Source: Streptomyces soli (GTDB lineage Bacteria > Actinomycetota > Actinomycetes > Streptomycetales > Streptomycetaceae). From it: 64,000 nucleotides of DNA. The position numbers were made by a program, and so were the translations under genes. Below are positions 17,375-25,565 of the stretch, one piece after another (position 1 is the first letter of the stretch; each line of letters opens with the position of its first letter). The stretch is taken from positions 1-64,000 of the forward strand of contig NZ_RJVR01000192.1 in the NCBI RefSeq assembly GCF_003999195.1, given 5' to 3'. Below the pieces are notes generated by a model, which did no database searches, was not told the origin of the DNA, and saw only the letters and a list, made by a program, of their open reading frames with translations.

Positions 17375-18157
17375 ATGCATGCGACCGCCCCCTGCTTTCT
17401 CTGCTACGTATCACTGTCTCTAACGCGCAGTCCCATCTGCGGGTTCCCGACGGCAGCGGATACAGTCGCCAACGCGAGTGCACAAGCGATACGGGGACAG
17501 CACGGGGACAGGGAGAGGGCGATTACCGGCAACCGGCAGGCGAGCTGGGCGTTCGCGGACGCCTTCGTCGCCGAGGACGACGCGCTGATACGCGCCCGCG
17601 CCCGTGCCCGGGAGGCCGGAATGCGGGTCGTCTCGCCCGGCACCGGCGCGGCCCTGCGGCTGCTCGCCGCCACCGCGGACGCCAAGGCCGTCGTGGAGAT
17701 CGGCACCGGCACCGGCGTCTCCGGCATCCATCTGCTGCACGGCATGCGCCGCGACGGCGTCCTGACCACCGTCGACTCCGAGCCCGACCGCCAACAGCTC
17801 GCCCGCGCCGCCTACCGCGAGGCCGGCTTCGCCACGAATCGCGCCCGCTTCATCCCCGGCCGCGCGCTCGACGTTCTGCCGCGCCTCGCCGACGGCGGCT
17901 ACGACCTCGTCTTCTGCGACGGCGACCGGCTCGAGTACCCCGAGTACCTAGCCGAATCGTTGCGTCTGCTCCGTCCGGGTGGCCTGGTCTGCTTCGAGGG
18001 CACCTTCGCCCAGGGCCGCGCCATGGACGCCGCCCACCAGGAGCCCGAAGTCGTACGCCTGCGCGAGCTGATGCGCTCCGTACGCGACCACTCCGCCCTG
18101 GCCCCGGTCCTGCTCCCCACGGACGACGGCCTGCTGTGCGCGGTGCGCCGGGGCTGA
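17375..18157 (+). CDS. SAM-dependent O-methyltransferase, start uncertain
   Basis: The catalytic part (from about 17522) is a class I methyltransferase: SAM motif [24 protein letters not shown] for the ribose-binding acid, and YDLVFCDGD. It resembles caffeoyl-CoA O-methyltransferase-like proteins found divergent from the SigE-type gene across actinobacteria. The acceptor is unknown. The only canonical start in this frame is ATG 17375, giving 260 residues, but its first 45 residues look non-coding and overlap the sigma promoter region. An ATT at 17522 has GGGAGAGGG at 17511-17519 just upstream and begins the conserved ITGNRQ. Confidence 0.85.
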   Translation: MHATAPCFLCYVSLSLTRSPICGFPTAADTVANASAQAIRGQHGDRERAITGNRQASWAFADAFVAEDDALIRARARAREAGMRVVSPGTGAALRLLAATADAKAVVEIGTGTGVSGIHLLHGMRRDGVLTTVDSEPDRQQLARAAYREAGFATNRARFIPGRALDVLPRLADGGYDLVFCDGDRLEYPEYLAESLRLLRPGGLVCFEGTFAQGRAMDAAHQEPEVVRLRELMRSVRDHSALAPVLLPTDDGLLCAVRRG

Positions 18158-18165
18158 AAAGCCGA

Positions 18166-18206
18166 CGGCTCCCGGCTGCACGTGTTTTACGTACAGCCGG
18201 GAGCCG
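18166..18206. terminator. Bidirectional terminator hairpin
   Basis: A 13-bp perfect stem (18166-18178, CGGCTCCCGGCTG, with 18194-18206) has a 15-base AT-richer loop. It lies between the convergent methyltransferase (stop 18157) and DUF3117 gene (stop 18229). Confidence 0.8.
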
Positions 18207-18228
18207 CGAGGAATTCGGTTCGCCGGTG

Positions 18229-18396
18229 TCAGGCGATGGCCTTCTTCAGCGCCTCTCCGAGCGCATCCGCCTCGTCGGGTGTCAGCTCGACGACAAGCCG
18301 TCCGCCGCCCTCGAGCGGAACTCGCATGATGATGCTCCGCCCCTCCTTGGTCACCTCGAGCGGGCCATCACCCGTCCGCGGCTTCATGGCCGCCAT
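18229..18396 (-). CDS. DUF3117 small protein (55 residues)
   Basis: The sequence begins MAAMKPRTGDGPLEVTKEGR and continues to a Glu/Ala-rich C-terminus (TPDEADALGEALKKAIA). This is the actinobacterial DUF3117 family, a single small beta-beta-alpha unit of unknown function that is almost invariant in length. GAAGGGGAA lies just before the ATG at 18396. Its frame is open further upstream, but conservation starts here. It lies next to the sigma/methyltransferase block as in other actinobacteria. Confidence 0.9.
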   Translation of the reverse strand: MAAMKPRTGDGPLEVTKEGRSIIMRVPLEGGGRLVVELTPDEADALGEALKKAIA

Positions 18397-18673
18397 GCTC
18401 GTTCCCCTTCCTGAAACCAGCTTCCGCAACCGGGGGCCAGGCGCCACCGGACTCGAACACATTGGTTCTCGGCCATTATCCCGCATCGTGTGACCCGATG
18501 ACCAACGTCGGTTCCCATCCGTTCGAGAACCGGGTCCCACAAAACCGTTCATTTCGGTGATCACGATTGATGCACGTCACAGGTTCTGCCGCTCTGCTCC
18601 CGTATTCGCCCCCGGTGATCTCCGGCATGCTGACCCTCGTACGTGAGCCGCGACGAAGGGAACGACGACCGAT

Positions 18674-19465
18674 ATGGCCGACACCGTGCTGTACGACGTG
18701 AGCGACGGGCTCGCCACGATCACCCTGAACCGGCCGGACGCGATGAACGCGCTCAACATCGAGACCAAGGTCGCCCTGCGGGACACGCTGCGGGCGGCGG
18801 CCGAGGACCCGGCGGTGCGGGCGGTGCTGTTCACGGCGACCGGGCGGGCCTTCTGCGTCGGGCAGGACCTCAAGGAGCACGTCGGCCTGCTGGCCCAGGC
18901 GGACGGCAAGCAGGTCATGACGACCGTGAGCGAGCACTACAACCCCATCGTCACCGCCATCACCACCATGCCGAAGCCGGTCGTGGCCGGGGTCAACGGG
19001 GTCGCGGCGGGCGCGGGCGCCGGGTTCGCCTTCGCCGCCGACTACCGGGTCGTCGCCGAGACGGCGTCCTTCAACACGTCCTTCGCGGGCGTCGCCCTCA
19101 CCACCGACTCCGGCGCGTCCTGGACCCTGCCGCGCTTGGTCGGCCCCGGCCGGGCGGCTGACCTGCTCTTCTTCCCGCGTACGATCCCGGCCGCCGAGGC
19201 GCTGGAGCTGGGCATCGCCAACCGGGTCGTACCGGCGGACGAGCTGGCGGGCGAGGCGGCCGCCGTGGCGCGGACGCTCGCTGAGGGCCCGACGGTCGCG
19301 TACGCGGCGATCAAGGCGTCGCTGGCGTACGGGGCAAACCACTCGCTCGTGGAGACCCTGGAGAAGGAGGACGAGTTGCAGACCCTGGCCGGCGCCTCCG
19401 AGGACCACCGCATCGCGGTGGACGCCTTCCTGAAGAAGGAGCGGCCCCGCTACGTCGGCCGCTGA
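18674..19465 (+). CDS. Enoyl-CoA hydratase/isomerase (PaaG-like)
   Basis: The product is 263 residues of the crotonase fold. The CoA oxyanion-hole segments are visible: TATGRAFCVGQDLKEH and GVNGVAAGAGAGFAFAADYRV. The catalytic position has an acidic residue in TTDSGASWTLPRLVG, which resembles PaaG-type isomerases more than classical hydratases with two Glu. The likely role is in fatty-acid or phenylacetyl-CoA-like catabolism. GAAGGGAACGACGACC precedes the ATG. The 277 bases upstream to the DUF3117 start hold no other gene. The gene ends 15 bases inside the convergent tag gene. Confidence 0.85.
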   Translation: MADTVLYDVSDGLATITLNRPDAMNALNIETKVALRDTLRAAAEDPAVRAVLFTATGRAFCVGQDLKEHVGLLAQADGKQVMTTVSEHYNPIVTAITTMPKPVVAGVNGVAAGAGAGFAFAADYRVVAETASFNTSFAGVALTTDSGASWTLPRLVGPGRAADLLFFPRTIPAAEALELGIANRVVPADELAGEAAAVARTLAEGPTVAYAAIKASLAYGANHSLVETLEKEDELQTLAGASEDHRIAVDAFLKKERPRYVGR

Positions 19466-20085
19466 CGTGCGTGGCAGCCCGCCAGGTGGTCGTTGACCAG
19501 GCCGCAGGCCTGCATCAGCGCGTAGGCCGTGGTGGGGCCGACGAAGCGGAAGCCGCGCTTCTTGAGGTCCTTGGCCAGGGCCGTGGACTCCGGGCTGACG
19601 GCCGGGATGTCGGCGAGCGTGCGCGGGACGGGGCGGGTGGCGGGATCCGGGGCGTAGGACCAGATGAGCGCGTCGAGGCCACCGTCGTACGCCTCGCGCA
19701 GCGCCTGCACGGCGCGGGCGTTGGCGATGGTGGCGTCGATCTTGGCGCGATTACGGATGATGCCCGCGTCCGCGAGCAGCCGCTCGCGGTCGGTATCGGT
19801 GAAGGCCGCGACCTCGTCCGGCTCGAAGCCGTGGAAGGCCTTCCGGAAGCCCTCGCGGCGCCGAAGGATCGTGATCCACGACAGCCCGGACTGGAAGGCC
19901 TCCAGGCACACCCGCTCGAACAGCGCGTCCTCCCCGTGCACCGGGCGGCCCCACTCGGTGTCGTGGTACGCCACGTAGTCCTCGGTGGACAGCCCCCAGG
20001 GGCACCGCAGCAGCCCGTCCGGCCCGGCGACCGCGCCCCGGGCCGGCAGGGGCTGCGCCTGCGGCTGCTCAGCCATGTGAGCCAT
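19450..20085 (-). CDS. tag: DNA-3-methyladenine glycosylase I
   Basis: The product is 211 residues and removes 3-methyladenine from alkylated DNA in base excision repair. The family landmarks are present: RCPWG near the N-terminus, YHDTEWGRPVHGEDALFE, FQSGLSWITILRRREGFRKAF, and the C-terminal zinc ligands in NDHLAGCHAR. Two ATGs (20085 and 20076) are possible and both overlap the end of the upstream DivIVA-like gene (stop 20069), so the genes are coupled. The same pair (DivIVA-like, tagA) neighbours folP2 in mycobacteria. Its 3' end overlaps the enoyl-CoA hydratase gene by 16 bases. Confidence 0.95.
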   Translation of the reverse strand: MAHMAEQPQAQPLPARGAVAGPDGLLRCPWGLSTEDYVAYHDTEWGRPVHGEDALFERVCLEAFQSGLSWITILRRREGFRKAFHGFEPDEVAAFTDTDRERLLADAGIIRNRAKIDATIANARAVQALREAYDGGLDALIWSYAPDPATRPVPRTLADIPAVSPESTALAKDLKKRGFRFVGPTTAYALMQACGLVNDHLAGCHARQRPT

Positions 20086-20428
20086 GCGCCTGGCCGTTCT
20101 CCGGCTCCTTGACCAGGGACGGCGTGCTCAGCGCGGACGCCTGCGCCCCGGCCCGCTCGGCCTCCAGCTCGGCGATCCGGGCGTCCCGCTCGGCCAGTTC
20201 GGCCCCGAGCCGGTCCAGCACCTCGTCCACGTCCACCATGCGATAACCCCGTATGGCCACCGGCAGCCGCAGGTGGTCGATGTCGGCGCGCTCCACCGGG
20301 CGCTCCCCCGGCAGCCGGTCGTCCAGCCGGTCGGGCTCCACATCGCGCAACACCCCGCCGTCGCCGAGCACGGCGAGTGCCACCGCGGCGACCACCGCGA
20401 CCAGGGCGACGAGCATGAACCAGAACAA
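20069..20428 (-). CDS. Small membrane-anchored DivIVA-domain protein
   Basis: The product is 119 residues. An N-terminal membrane helix (MFWFMLVALVAVVAAVALAV) leads to a short linker and a DivIVA N-terminal-like motif (LPVAIRGYRMVDVDEVLDRL), then a coiled coil (LGAELAERDARIAELEAERA). Such proteins probably sit at curved or growing membrane and recruit partners, but no partner is known here. It overlaps tag. In mycobacteria a counterpart lies between gpgS and tagA; here no glucosyl-phosphoglycerate synthase gene lies beside it, only a repeat-containing spacer. Confidence 0.82.
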   Translation of the reverse strand: MFWFMLVALVAVVAAVALAVLGDGGVLRDVEPDRLDDRLPGERPVERADIDHLRLPVAIRGYRMVDVDEVLDRLGAELAERDARIAELEAERAGAQASALSTPSLVKEPENGQAHGSHG

Positions 20429-20773
20429 GACGATCTCCCGGTGGTCCGGACGGACGTGTACGCCACGATCGTGCCACGCCGCGCTGTGATTCGGCAGCGA
20501 CAGTCAAGGGCCCGACTCCCACCGCCCTCCTCGCACTGCTCAGCCCCAGGGGGCCTTCCCACGCTTCGGATGGCTGCGCCCGACTCTCCCCCGGCCGAAG
20601 GCTGGTGGGGGTCCTCCCCCTGGCTTCGCCGGGGGTACCCCCACCGGACGGAGTCTGGGGGAGAGTGCCCACCTCCGGTGATCCGGCGAGGCGCCGTCGG
20701 CCACGGCGCAGACGCCTCAGCGACTAGGGTCGCTGGCAGGCCACTCGGCGGCCACTTCGAGGAGGACTGCGCA
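20429..20773. other. 345-base divergent spacer containing a palindromic repeat
   Basis: It holds the promoters of the DivIVA-like gene (left, near 20440-20490) and folP-like gene (right, 20690-20770), with repeat copy 2 between them. Long open frames crossing it have no start or codon support. Confidence 0.6.
20583..20666. repeat. G/C palindromic repeat, copy 2
   Basis: The ends are ACTCTCCCCC (20583) and GGGGGAGAGT (to 20666). The interior holds a second hairpin, CCCCCTGGCTTCGCCGGGGG. The right half shares ACGGAGTCTGGGGGAGAGT with copy 1, and the left flank GGCTGCGCC also matches. Unlike most copies it lies in a divergent spacer. Confidence 0.8.
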
Positions 20774-21634
20774 ATGCTACGGCTGGGGACACGGGAATTC
20801 GCCCCGCACGAGCCCGTGATCATGGCGATCGTGAATCGCACGCCCGACTCGTTCTACGACCAGGGCGCGACGTTCACCGACGAACCCGCCCTGCAGCGCG
20901 TGGCGCAGGCGGTGTCGGAGGGCGCCGCCATCATCGACATCGGCGGGGTGAAGGCAGGTCCCGGCGAGGAGGTGTCGGCGGAGGAGGAGATCCGCCGGAC
21001 GGTTGCCTTCGTCGCGGAGGTCCGGCGGCGGCACCCGAACGTCGTGATCAGCGTCGACACCTGGCGGCACGAGGTCGGCGAGGCCGCCTGCGAGGCCGGC
21101 GCGGACCTGCTCAACGACGCGTGGGGCGGCGTCGACCCGAAGCTCGCCGAGGTCGCGGCGCGGCATCGGGCCGGCCTGGTCTGTACGCACGCCGGCGGCG
21201 CGGAGCCGCGGACCCGGCCGCACCGGGTCGCGTACGCGGACGTCATGGCGGACATCCTCAAGGTGACCGTCGGCCTCGCCGAGCGCGCCGCCGGCCTGGG
21301 CGTCCGCCGCGACGCGATCCTCATCGACCCGGGGCACGACTTCGGCAAGAACACCCGCCACTCGCTTGAGGCGACCCGGCGGCTGCCCGAGATGGCGGCG
21401 ACGGGGTGGCCGGTGCTCGTCTCCCTGTCCAACAAGGACTTCGTCGGCGAGACGCTCGACCGGCCGGTCAAGGAGCGGCTGATCGGGACGCTCGCGACGA
21501 CCGCGGTGTCGGCGTGGCTCGGGGCGCAGGTGTATCGGGTGCACGAGGTGGCGGAGACGCGGCAGGTGCTTGAGATGGTGGCGTCCATCGCGGGCCACCG
21601 CGCGCCCGCGGTAGCCCGGCGCGGCCTGGCCTGA
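20774..21634 (+). CDS. Dihydropteroate synthase homologue (FolP2 type, motifs degenerate)
   Basis: The product is 286 residues with the pterin-binding TIM-barrel layout: IMAIVNRTPDSFYDQG, IIDIGGVKAGPGEEVS, VISVDTWRHEVGEAAC, LLNDAWGG, and ILIDPGHDFGKNTRHSLE. Two substrate-binding loops deviate from true dihydropteroate synthase: NRTPDSFYD instead of N-V-T-P-D-S-F-S-D, and GGVKAGPG instead of GGESTRPG. Mycobacterial FolP2, in the same gene neighbourhood, is reported to lack the folate activity. I therefore infer a different or lost function. GAGGAGG precedes the ATG well. The convergent neighbour is the LOG gene, separated by a repeat. Confidence 0.85.
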   Translation: MLRLGTREFAPHEPVIMAIVNRTPDSFYDQGATFTDEPALQRVAQAVSEGAAIIDIGGVKAGPGEEVSAEEEIRRTVAFVAEVRRRHPNVVISVDTWRHEVGEAACEAGADLLNDAWGGVDPKLAEVAARHRAGLVCTHAGGAEPRTRPHRVAYADVMADILKVTVGLAERAAGLGVRRDAILIDPGHDFGKNTRHSLEATRRLPEMAATGWPVLVSLSNKDFVGETLDRPVKERLIGTLATTAVSAWLGAQVYRVHEVAETRQVLEMVASIAGHRAPAVARRGLA

Positions 21635-21645
21635 CAGCGCGGGTT

Positions 21646-21806
21646 GTGGGAGAACGTTCCGCTGGGGGTCCTCCCCCAGCCTGGCGGCTGGGTGGGGGCA
21701 CTCCCCCGGCCGAAGGCTGGGGGAGTGCCCCCACCCCCAGACTTCGTCCGGGGGACCCCCACCTCGCTTCGCTCGCCTCAGGCGGACGGCCACCCCCAAC
21801 CCGGAG
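21646..21806. repeat. Composite palindromic repeat, copy 3, between convergent genes
   Basis: Several nested hairpins (GGGGGTCCTCCCCC, GGGGGCACTCCCCCGGCCGAAGG with GGGGGAGTGCCCCC) run from about 21655 to 21775. They are followed by the separate short repeat GGACGGCCACCCCCAACCCGG at 21784-21804. The block fills the spacer between the folP-like stop (21634) and the LOG stop (21810). Confidence 0.8.
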
Positions 21807-21809
21807 GGC

Positions 21810-22607
21810 CTACGTCGCCGCTTCCTTCGTCATCAGGGCGACCGCCTCGTCCACGTCGTCCGTCAGATGCAGGAGCTCCAAATCGATCGCGGAGGCCTTG
21901 CCGCCGTCGACGACGGTGTGGCGGACCCAGTCGATGAGGCCCTGCCAGTAGGAGGTGCCGAAGAGGACGATGGGGAAGCGGGTGACCTTGCGGGTCTGGA
22001 CGAGGGTGAGGGCCTCGAAGAGCTCGTCGAGGGTGCCGAAGCCGCCGGGGAGGACGATGAAGCCGGAGGCGTACTTCACGAACATCGTCTTGCGGACGAA
22101 GAAGTAGCGGAAGTTGACGCCGATGTCGACGTAGGGGTTGAGCCCCTGCTCGAAGGGCAGCTCGATGCCGAGCCCGACCGAGACCCCGCCGCCCTCGACG
22201 GCGCCCCTGTTGGCGGCCTCCATGGAGCCGGGGCCGCCGCCGGTGATGACGCCGAAGCCCGCTTCGGCCAGGGCGCGGCCGATGCCGACGCCGGTCTCGT
22301 AATCGGGGGAGCCGGGCTGGGTGCGGGCGGAGCCGAAGACGCTGACGGCAGGGCCGAGTTCGGCGAGGGAGCCGAAGCCTTCGACGAATTCGGACTGGAT
22401 CCGCATGACCCGCCAGGGGTCTTGGTGCACCCAATCCGACGGCCCCCGGGTGTCCAGCAGGCGCTGGTCCGTCGTGGACGGCTGCACCTGGCCCCTGCGG
22501 CGTACGACGGGGCCCGTCTGCCGCTCCGGCCACGCCTGGCCGTGAGTGCGGCCCTGGGCCGCCGCGTTCTCCGCTACCGCGGCATCTTCCGCGTCTGAGC
22601 TGCTCAT
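21810..22607 (-). CDS. LOG-family protein (cytokinin riboside 5'-monophosphate phosphoribohydrolase-like)
   Basis: The product is 265 residues. After a charged N-terminal extension of about 70 residues comes the Rossmann-like LOG core: AVSVFGSARTQPGSPDYE, VITGGGPGSMEAANRGA and the hallmark LPGGFGTLDELFEAL. These motifs define phosphoribohydrolases formerly annotated as lysine decarboxylases, which release a free base from nucleoside monophosphates. The natural substrate in Streptomyces is unclear. ATG 22607 follows AGGAG at about 8 bases. A LOG gene also sits beside folP2 and dapE in mycobacteria. Confidence 0.9.
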   Translation of the reverse strand: MSSSDAEDAAVAENAAAQGRTHGQAWPERQTGPVVRRRGQVQPSTTDQRLLDTRGPSDWVHQDPWRVMRIQSEFVEGFGSLAELGPAVSVFGSARTQPGSPDYETGVGIGRALAEAGFGVITGGGPGSMEAANRGAVEGGGVSVGLGIELPFEQGLNPYVDIGVNFRYFFVRKTMFVKYASGFIVLPGGFGTLDELFEALTLVQTRKVTRFPIVLFGTSYWQGLIDWVRHTVVDGGKASAIDLELLHLTDDVDEAVALMTKEAAT

Positions 22608-22706
22608 GTCGCGCTCCTTCCGCTGCGGATCGTGCCGCCAGGGTACGCACGCCGTACGGGGGTGGATCAAGAACGCGCCGTTTAATTGCGCGTTACGTAC
22701 ACGCGG

Positions 22707-23774
22707 CTAGGAGAGCCACGCCTTGAGCTTCTCCTCGGCCTCCAGCACCGCCGCGACCGCGACGTGCTCCTCACGGGTGTGGGCCAGCTTGGGGTCCCCG
22801 GGGCCGTAGTTGACCGCGGGCACGCCGAGCGCGGAGAAGAGGGCGACGTCGGTCCAGCCGTCCTTGGGCGCCGGCTCCAGGCCGAGGGCGTCGACGAAGG
22901 CCACGGCGGAGGGGTGCGAAAGGCCGGGGAGGGCGCCGGGGGCGCTGTCGGTGAGCACGACGTCGTAGCCGTCGAAGACCTCGCGTACGTGGGCCAGCGC
23001 CTCCTCTTCCGAACGGTTGGGCGCGAAGCGGTAGTTGACGGTCACGGCGCAGAAGTCCGGGATGACGTTCGTGGCGTGGCCGCCCTCGATCAGGACCGCG
23101 TTCAGCCCCTCGCGGTAGGTCAGGCCGTCGACGGGCACCTGGCGCGGTTCGTACGCGGCGAGCCGGGCCAGGATCGGCGCTGCCTTGTGGATGGCGTTCT
23201 CGCCGAGCCAGGCACGGGCGGAGTGCGCACGCCGGCCCTTCGTCTCCACCCGCACTCGCATGGTGCCCTGGCAGCCGCCCTCGACCTTGCCGTCGCTGGG
23301 CTCGAGCAGCACCGCGAAGTCCCCGGCCAGCCAGTCGGGGTGTCTCTCGGCCAGCCGCTTCAGGCCGTTGAACTCGGCGGCGATCTCCTCGGCGTCGTAG
23401 AAGACGTACGTGACGTCGCGGTTCGGGGCGGGGAGGGTCGCGGCGAGCCGCAGCTGCACGGCGACGCCGGACTTCATGTCCGAGGTGCCGCAGCCCCACA
23501 GGATGCCGTCCGCGTCGAGCCGGGAGGGCAGGTTGTCGGCGATCGGCACGGTGTCGAGGTGGCCGGCCAGGACGACGCGCTCGGCGCGGCCCAGGTTCGT
23601 ACGGGCCACGACCGAGTCGCCGTCGCGGTCGACGGTGAGGTGCGGCAGGGCACGCAGGGCCGCCTCGACGGCGTCGGCGAGGTGCTTCTCCTCCAGGCTC
23701 ACGGAGGGGATGTCGACGAGCTGCGCCGTCACGGCGGCGGCGTCCTGACTGAGGTCGAGTACGGGCTGCTCCAT
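22707..23774 (-). CDS. dapE: Succinyl-diaminopimelate desuccinylase
   Basis: The product is 355 residues of the M20 metallopeptidase family. Metal and catalytic residues are visible: LAGHLDTVP with H72, GTSDMKSG with D99, DAEE at 128-131, and the C-terminal [16 protein letters not shown]. It yields LL-diaminopimelate for lysine and peptidoglycan synthesis, the step after DapC, whose gene is 1.8 kb away. The start ATG 23774 lacks a good ribosome-binding site but has TAGTGT at 23782-23787 on the minus strand, 7 bases upstream, implying a leaderless transcript. The reading frame is open upstream to 24143 but that overlaps the divergent gene. Confidence 0.93.
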   Translation of the reverse strand: MEQPVLDLSQDAAAVTAQLVDIPSVSLEEKHLADAVEAALRALPHLTVDRDGDSVVARTNLGRAERVVLAGHLDTVPIADNLPSRLDADGILWGCGTSDMKSGVAVQLRLAATLPAPNRDVTYVFYDAEEIAAEFNGLKRLAERHPDWLAGDFAVLLEPSDGKVEGGCQGTMRVRVETKGRRAHSARAWLGENAIHKAAPILARLAAYEPRQVPVDGLTYREGLNAVLIEGGHATNVIPDFCAVTVNYRFAPNRSEEEALAHVREVFDGYDVVLTDSAPGALPGLSHPSAVAFVDALGLEPAPKDGWTDVALFSALGVPAVNYGPGDPKLAHTREEHVAVAAVLEAEEKLKAWLS

Positions 23775-23781
23775 GCCCCCG

Positions 23782-23831
23782 ACACTACCCACCCCTCCGG
23801 ACGACGCGTCCACAGACGCCTTGGGTACGGT
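23782..23831. promoter_or_regulatory. Back-to-back leaderless promoters between dapE and the divergent gene
   Basis: On the minus strand TAGTGT (23787-23782) lies 7 bases before the dapE ATG. On the plus strand TACGGT (23826-23831) lies 7 bases before the GTG at 23839. Neither gene has a Shine-Dalgarno at these starts, and only 64 bases separate the two start codons. Confidence 0.45.
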
Positions 23832-23838
23832 GAGCGCC

Positions 23839-24771
23839 GTGCCGAAGTCACAGTCGACGCCAGCCAAGGGCGCCCCGAAGAAGAAGCGGGGACGCCTCTT
23901 TCGCTTTGTGACGGCGACCCTCGTACTGATCGGGCTCGCCGGATACGCCGTGCACCACTTCACGACCAGCACGCCGCAGCAGCCCGGATGCACGGTGACG
24001 GCGGAGGGCCGCACCCTCACGCTGGAGCCGCAGCAGGCGGCGAACGCGTCGACGATCGCCGCGGTGGCGTCGTCGCGGGATCTTCCGGAACGGGCGGTGA
24101 CGATAGCCCTGGCGACGTCGATGCAGGAGTCGGGGCTGCGCAATCTGGATCACGGCGACCGGGATTCCAGAGGGCTCTTCCAGCAGCGCCCTTCGCAGGG
24201 TTGGGGCACAGCGGCGCAGATCATGGACCCGGTGCACGCCTCGAACGAATTCTTCGACGGTCTGGTCAAGATCCGGGGATATTCGCGTCTCCCGCTCACC
24301 GTGGCCGCCCAGAAGGTGCAGAAGAGCGGCTTTCCGCAGGCATACGCGAAGCACGAGCCGGACGCCACACTGCTGGCCTCCGCGCTGACCGGCCGGGTGT
24401 CGGCGGCCCTGAGCTGCACGACCGCGTCCGGCCGTACGACGGTCACGGGCGGCGATCCGGCCGCCGTACGGGCCCGGCTCACGCGGGAGTTCGGCTCGCG
24501 CGTGGCGCCCAAGGCCTTGGCGACGACGACTCACGCGGTCGCCGTGCCGTCGGCCGCGCCGGGCAACGAGACGCAGGGCGCAGAGCAGCAGCGCGGCTGG
24601 GAGCTGGCGCAGTGGGCGGTGGCACACGCGCACGAGCTGAAGGTCGAGAAGGTCAGTTTCCGGGACCGTGAATGGCAGGCGTCGGATTCCGCCAAGGGCT
24701 GGCAGAAGGCGAGCACGGGGACGGGGTCGGTAACCGCCGCCGGGGACGTCACTATCACCGTCGCTCAATAG
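23839..24771 (+). CDS. Membrane-anchored lysozyme/transglycosylase-like protein
   Basis: The product is 310 residues. Basic N-terminus (PKKKRGR), one membrane helix ([19 protein letters not shown]), then an extracytoplasmic domain. The segment [20 protein letters not shown] followed by [14 protein letters not shown] matches the lysozyme-like/SLT pattern, with the Glu of QES as candidate acid. It is therefore likely to act on or bind cell-wall glycan. Streptomyces relatives are often labelled heavy metal transporter, which nothing in the sequence supports. GTG 23839 is chosen over ATG 23773, which would overlap dapE's start. Confidence 0.7.
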   Translation: MPKSQSTPAKGAPKKKRGRLFRFVTATLVLIGLAGYAVHHFTTSTPQQPGCTVTAEGRTLTLEPQQAANASTIAAVASSRDLPERAVTIALATSMQESGLRNLDHGDRDSRGLFQQRPSQGWGTAAQIMDPVHASNEFFDGLVKIRGYSRLPLTVAAQKVQKSGFPQAYAKHEPDATLLASALTGRVSAALSCTTASGRTTVTGGDPAAVRARLTREFGSRVAPKALATTTHAVAVPSAAPGNETQGAEQQRGWELAQWAVAHAHELKVEKVSFRDREWQASDSAKGWQKASTGTGSVTAAGDVTITVAQ

Positions 24772-25046
24772 TGCGGGCATTCACCCTCAGGGGGATGACT
24801 GATAGGGCAAAACCATCAGATGTGAAATCACTGCGTGAGCCGCGGAAATCCCTTGTGGATCAAGGGATCTGACGTTTCACCGCAGCATAGCGAGGTGTCC
24901 GGATGGTCCTGGTTTATTCGAAACCCGAAAGAGTCTGCATTACCAACTCTTTACCTCGAACGGCCGCAACCTTACGGCTTCTCACGCGGTAGTCAAGGCG
25001 TCCGCCCCGCGGGCATGTCACGTCGTCTCTCCGTAAAAGGAGCACC

Positions 25047-25484
25047 ATGTCCCTCCCCCTTACGCGTCGGATCGCCCGGGCCGCCCTGCTCGTCGGCGCG
25101 GCAGCCGCTCCTCTGGTCGGCGCGGGTGCCGCGTCCGCCGCGGAGCTGCCGCAGGCCGCCGACCTGGGTGGACTGACCAACCTGGACAAGACCGCCGACC
25201 TCAGCCACACCGTGGAAGGCGTCGCCAAGGAGGCCGGCGCGGTGAAGTCCGTCCAGAAGGCGCTGCCCGACCCGGGGAAGACTCTCAGCAGTGCCGCCAA
25301 GACCGCCGTGCCGGTCGCCAAGAAGGCCGCGGTGGACGCCGCCGGAGCCCTCAAGGGTGCCACCACCGGCGTCGCCAGGACCGCCAAGGGCGCCGGCAAC
25401 GCCGACCCGCTGGGCGCCCTGCCGGTCAGTCAGCTCCCCGTGGGCCAGGTGCCGCTCGCCGGTGGCCTCCCGATCGGCGGCTGA
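25047..25484 (+). CDS. Secreted Ala/Lys-rich protein, unknown function
   Basis: The product is 145 residues. A clear Sec signal peptide (RRIARAALLVGAAAAPLVG, cleavage after GAASA) precedes a mature part rich in Ala, Lys and Gly with heptad-like segments (LSSAAKTAVPVAKKAAVDAA) and a Pro/Leu/Gly tail. The sequence is low-complexity and probably extended or amphipathic. AAAGGAGCACC precedes the ATG. The 275-base upstream region is AT-rich for this genome and holds its promoter. Similar proteins are conserved in Streptomyces without a named role. Confidence 0.72.
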   Translation: MSLPLTRRIARAALLVGAAAAPLVGAGAASAAELPQAADLGGLTNLDKTADLSHTVEGVAKEAGAVKSVQKALPDPGKTLSSAAKTAVPVAKKAAVDAAGALKGATTGVARTAKGAGNADPLGALPVSQLPVGQVPLAGGLPIGG

Positions 25485-25500
25485 CCCCCACAGCCGCAAC

Positions 25501-25534
25501 GAGGGCCCGGAAAGCTTCCGCTCTCCGGGCCCTC
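25501..25534. terminator. Terminator hairpin between convergent genes
   Basis: An 11-bp perfect stem (GAGGGCCCGGA 25501-25511 with 25524-25534) has a 12-base loop. It lies between the secreted-protein gene (stop 25484) and dapC (stop 25566). Confidence 0.85.
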
Positions 25535-25565
25535 GGCCTTTGGTCGTCCGCCCTTGCGTCACCGC

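Noticed and set aside
17342-17380. Longer sigma-factor start at 17380
   Set aside because: It would overlap the divergent methyltransferase frame at the same ATGCAT palindrome and adds only 13 poorly supported residues.
23839-24771. Heavy metal transporter annotation often given to this family
   Set aside because: No metal-binding motif or transport-type membrane domain; the QES...[12 protein letters not shown] segment is lysozyme/SLT-like.
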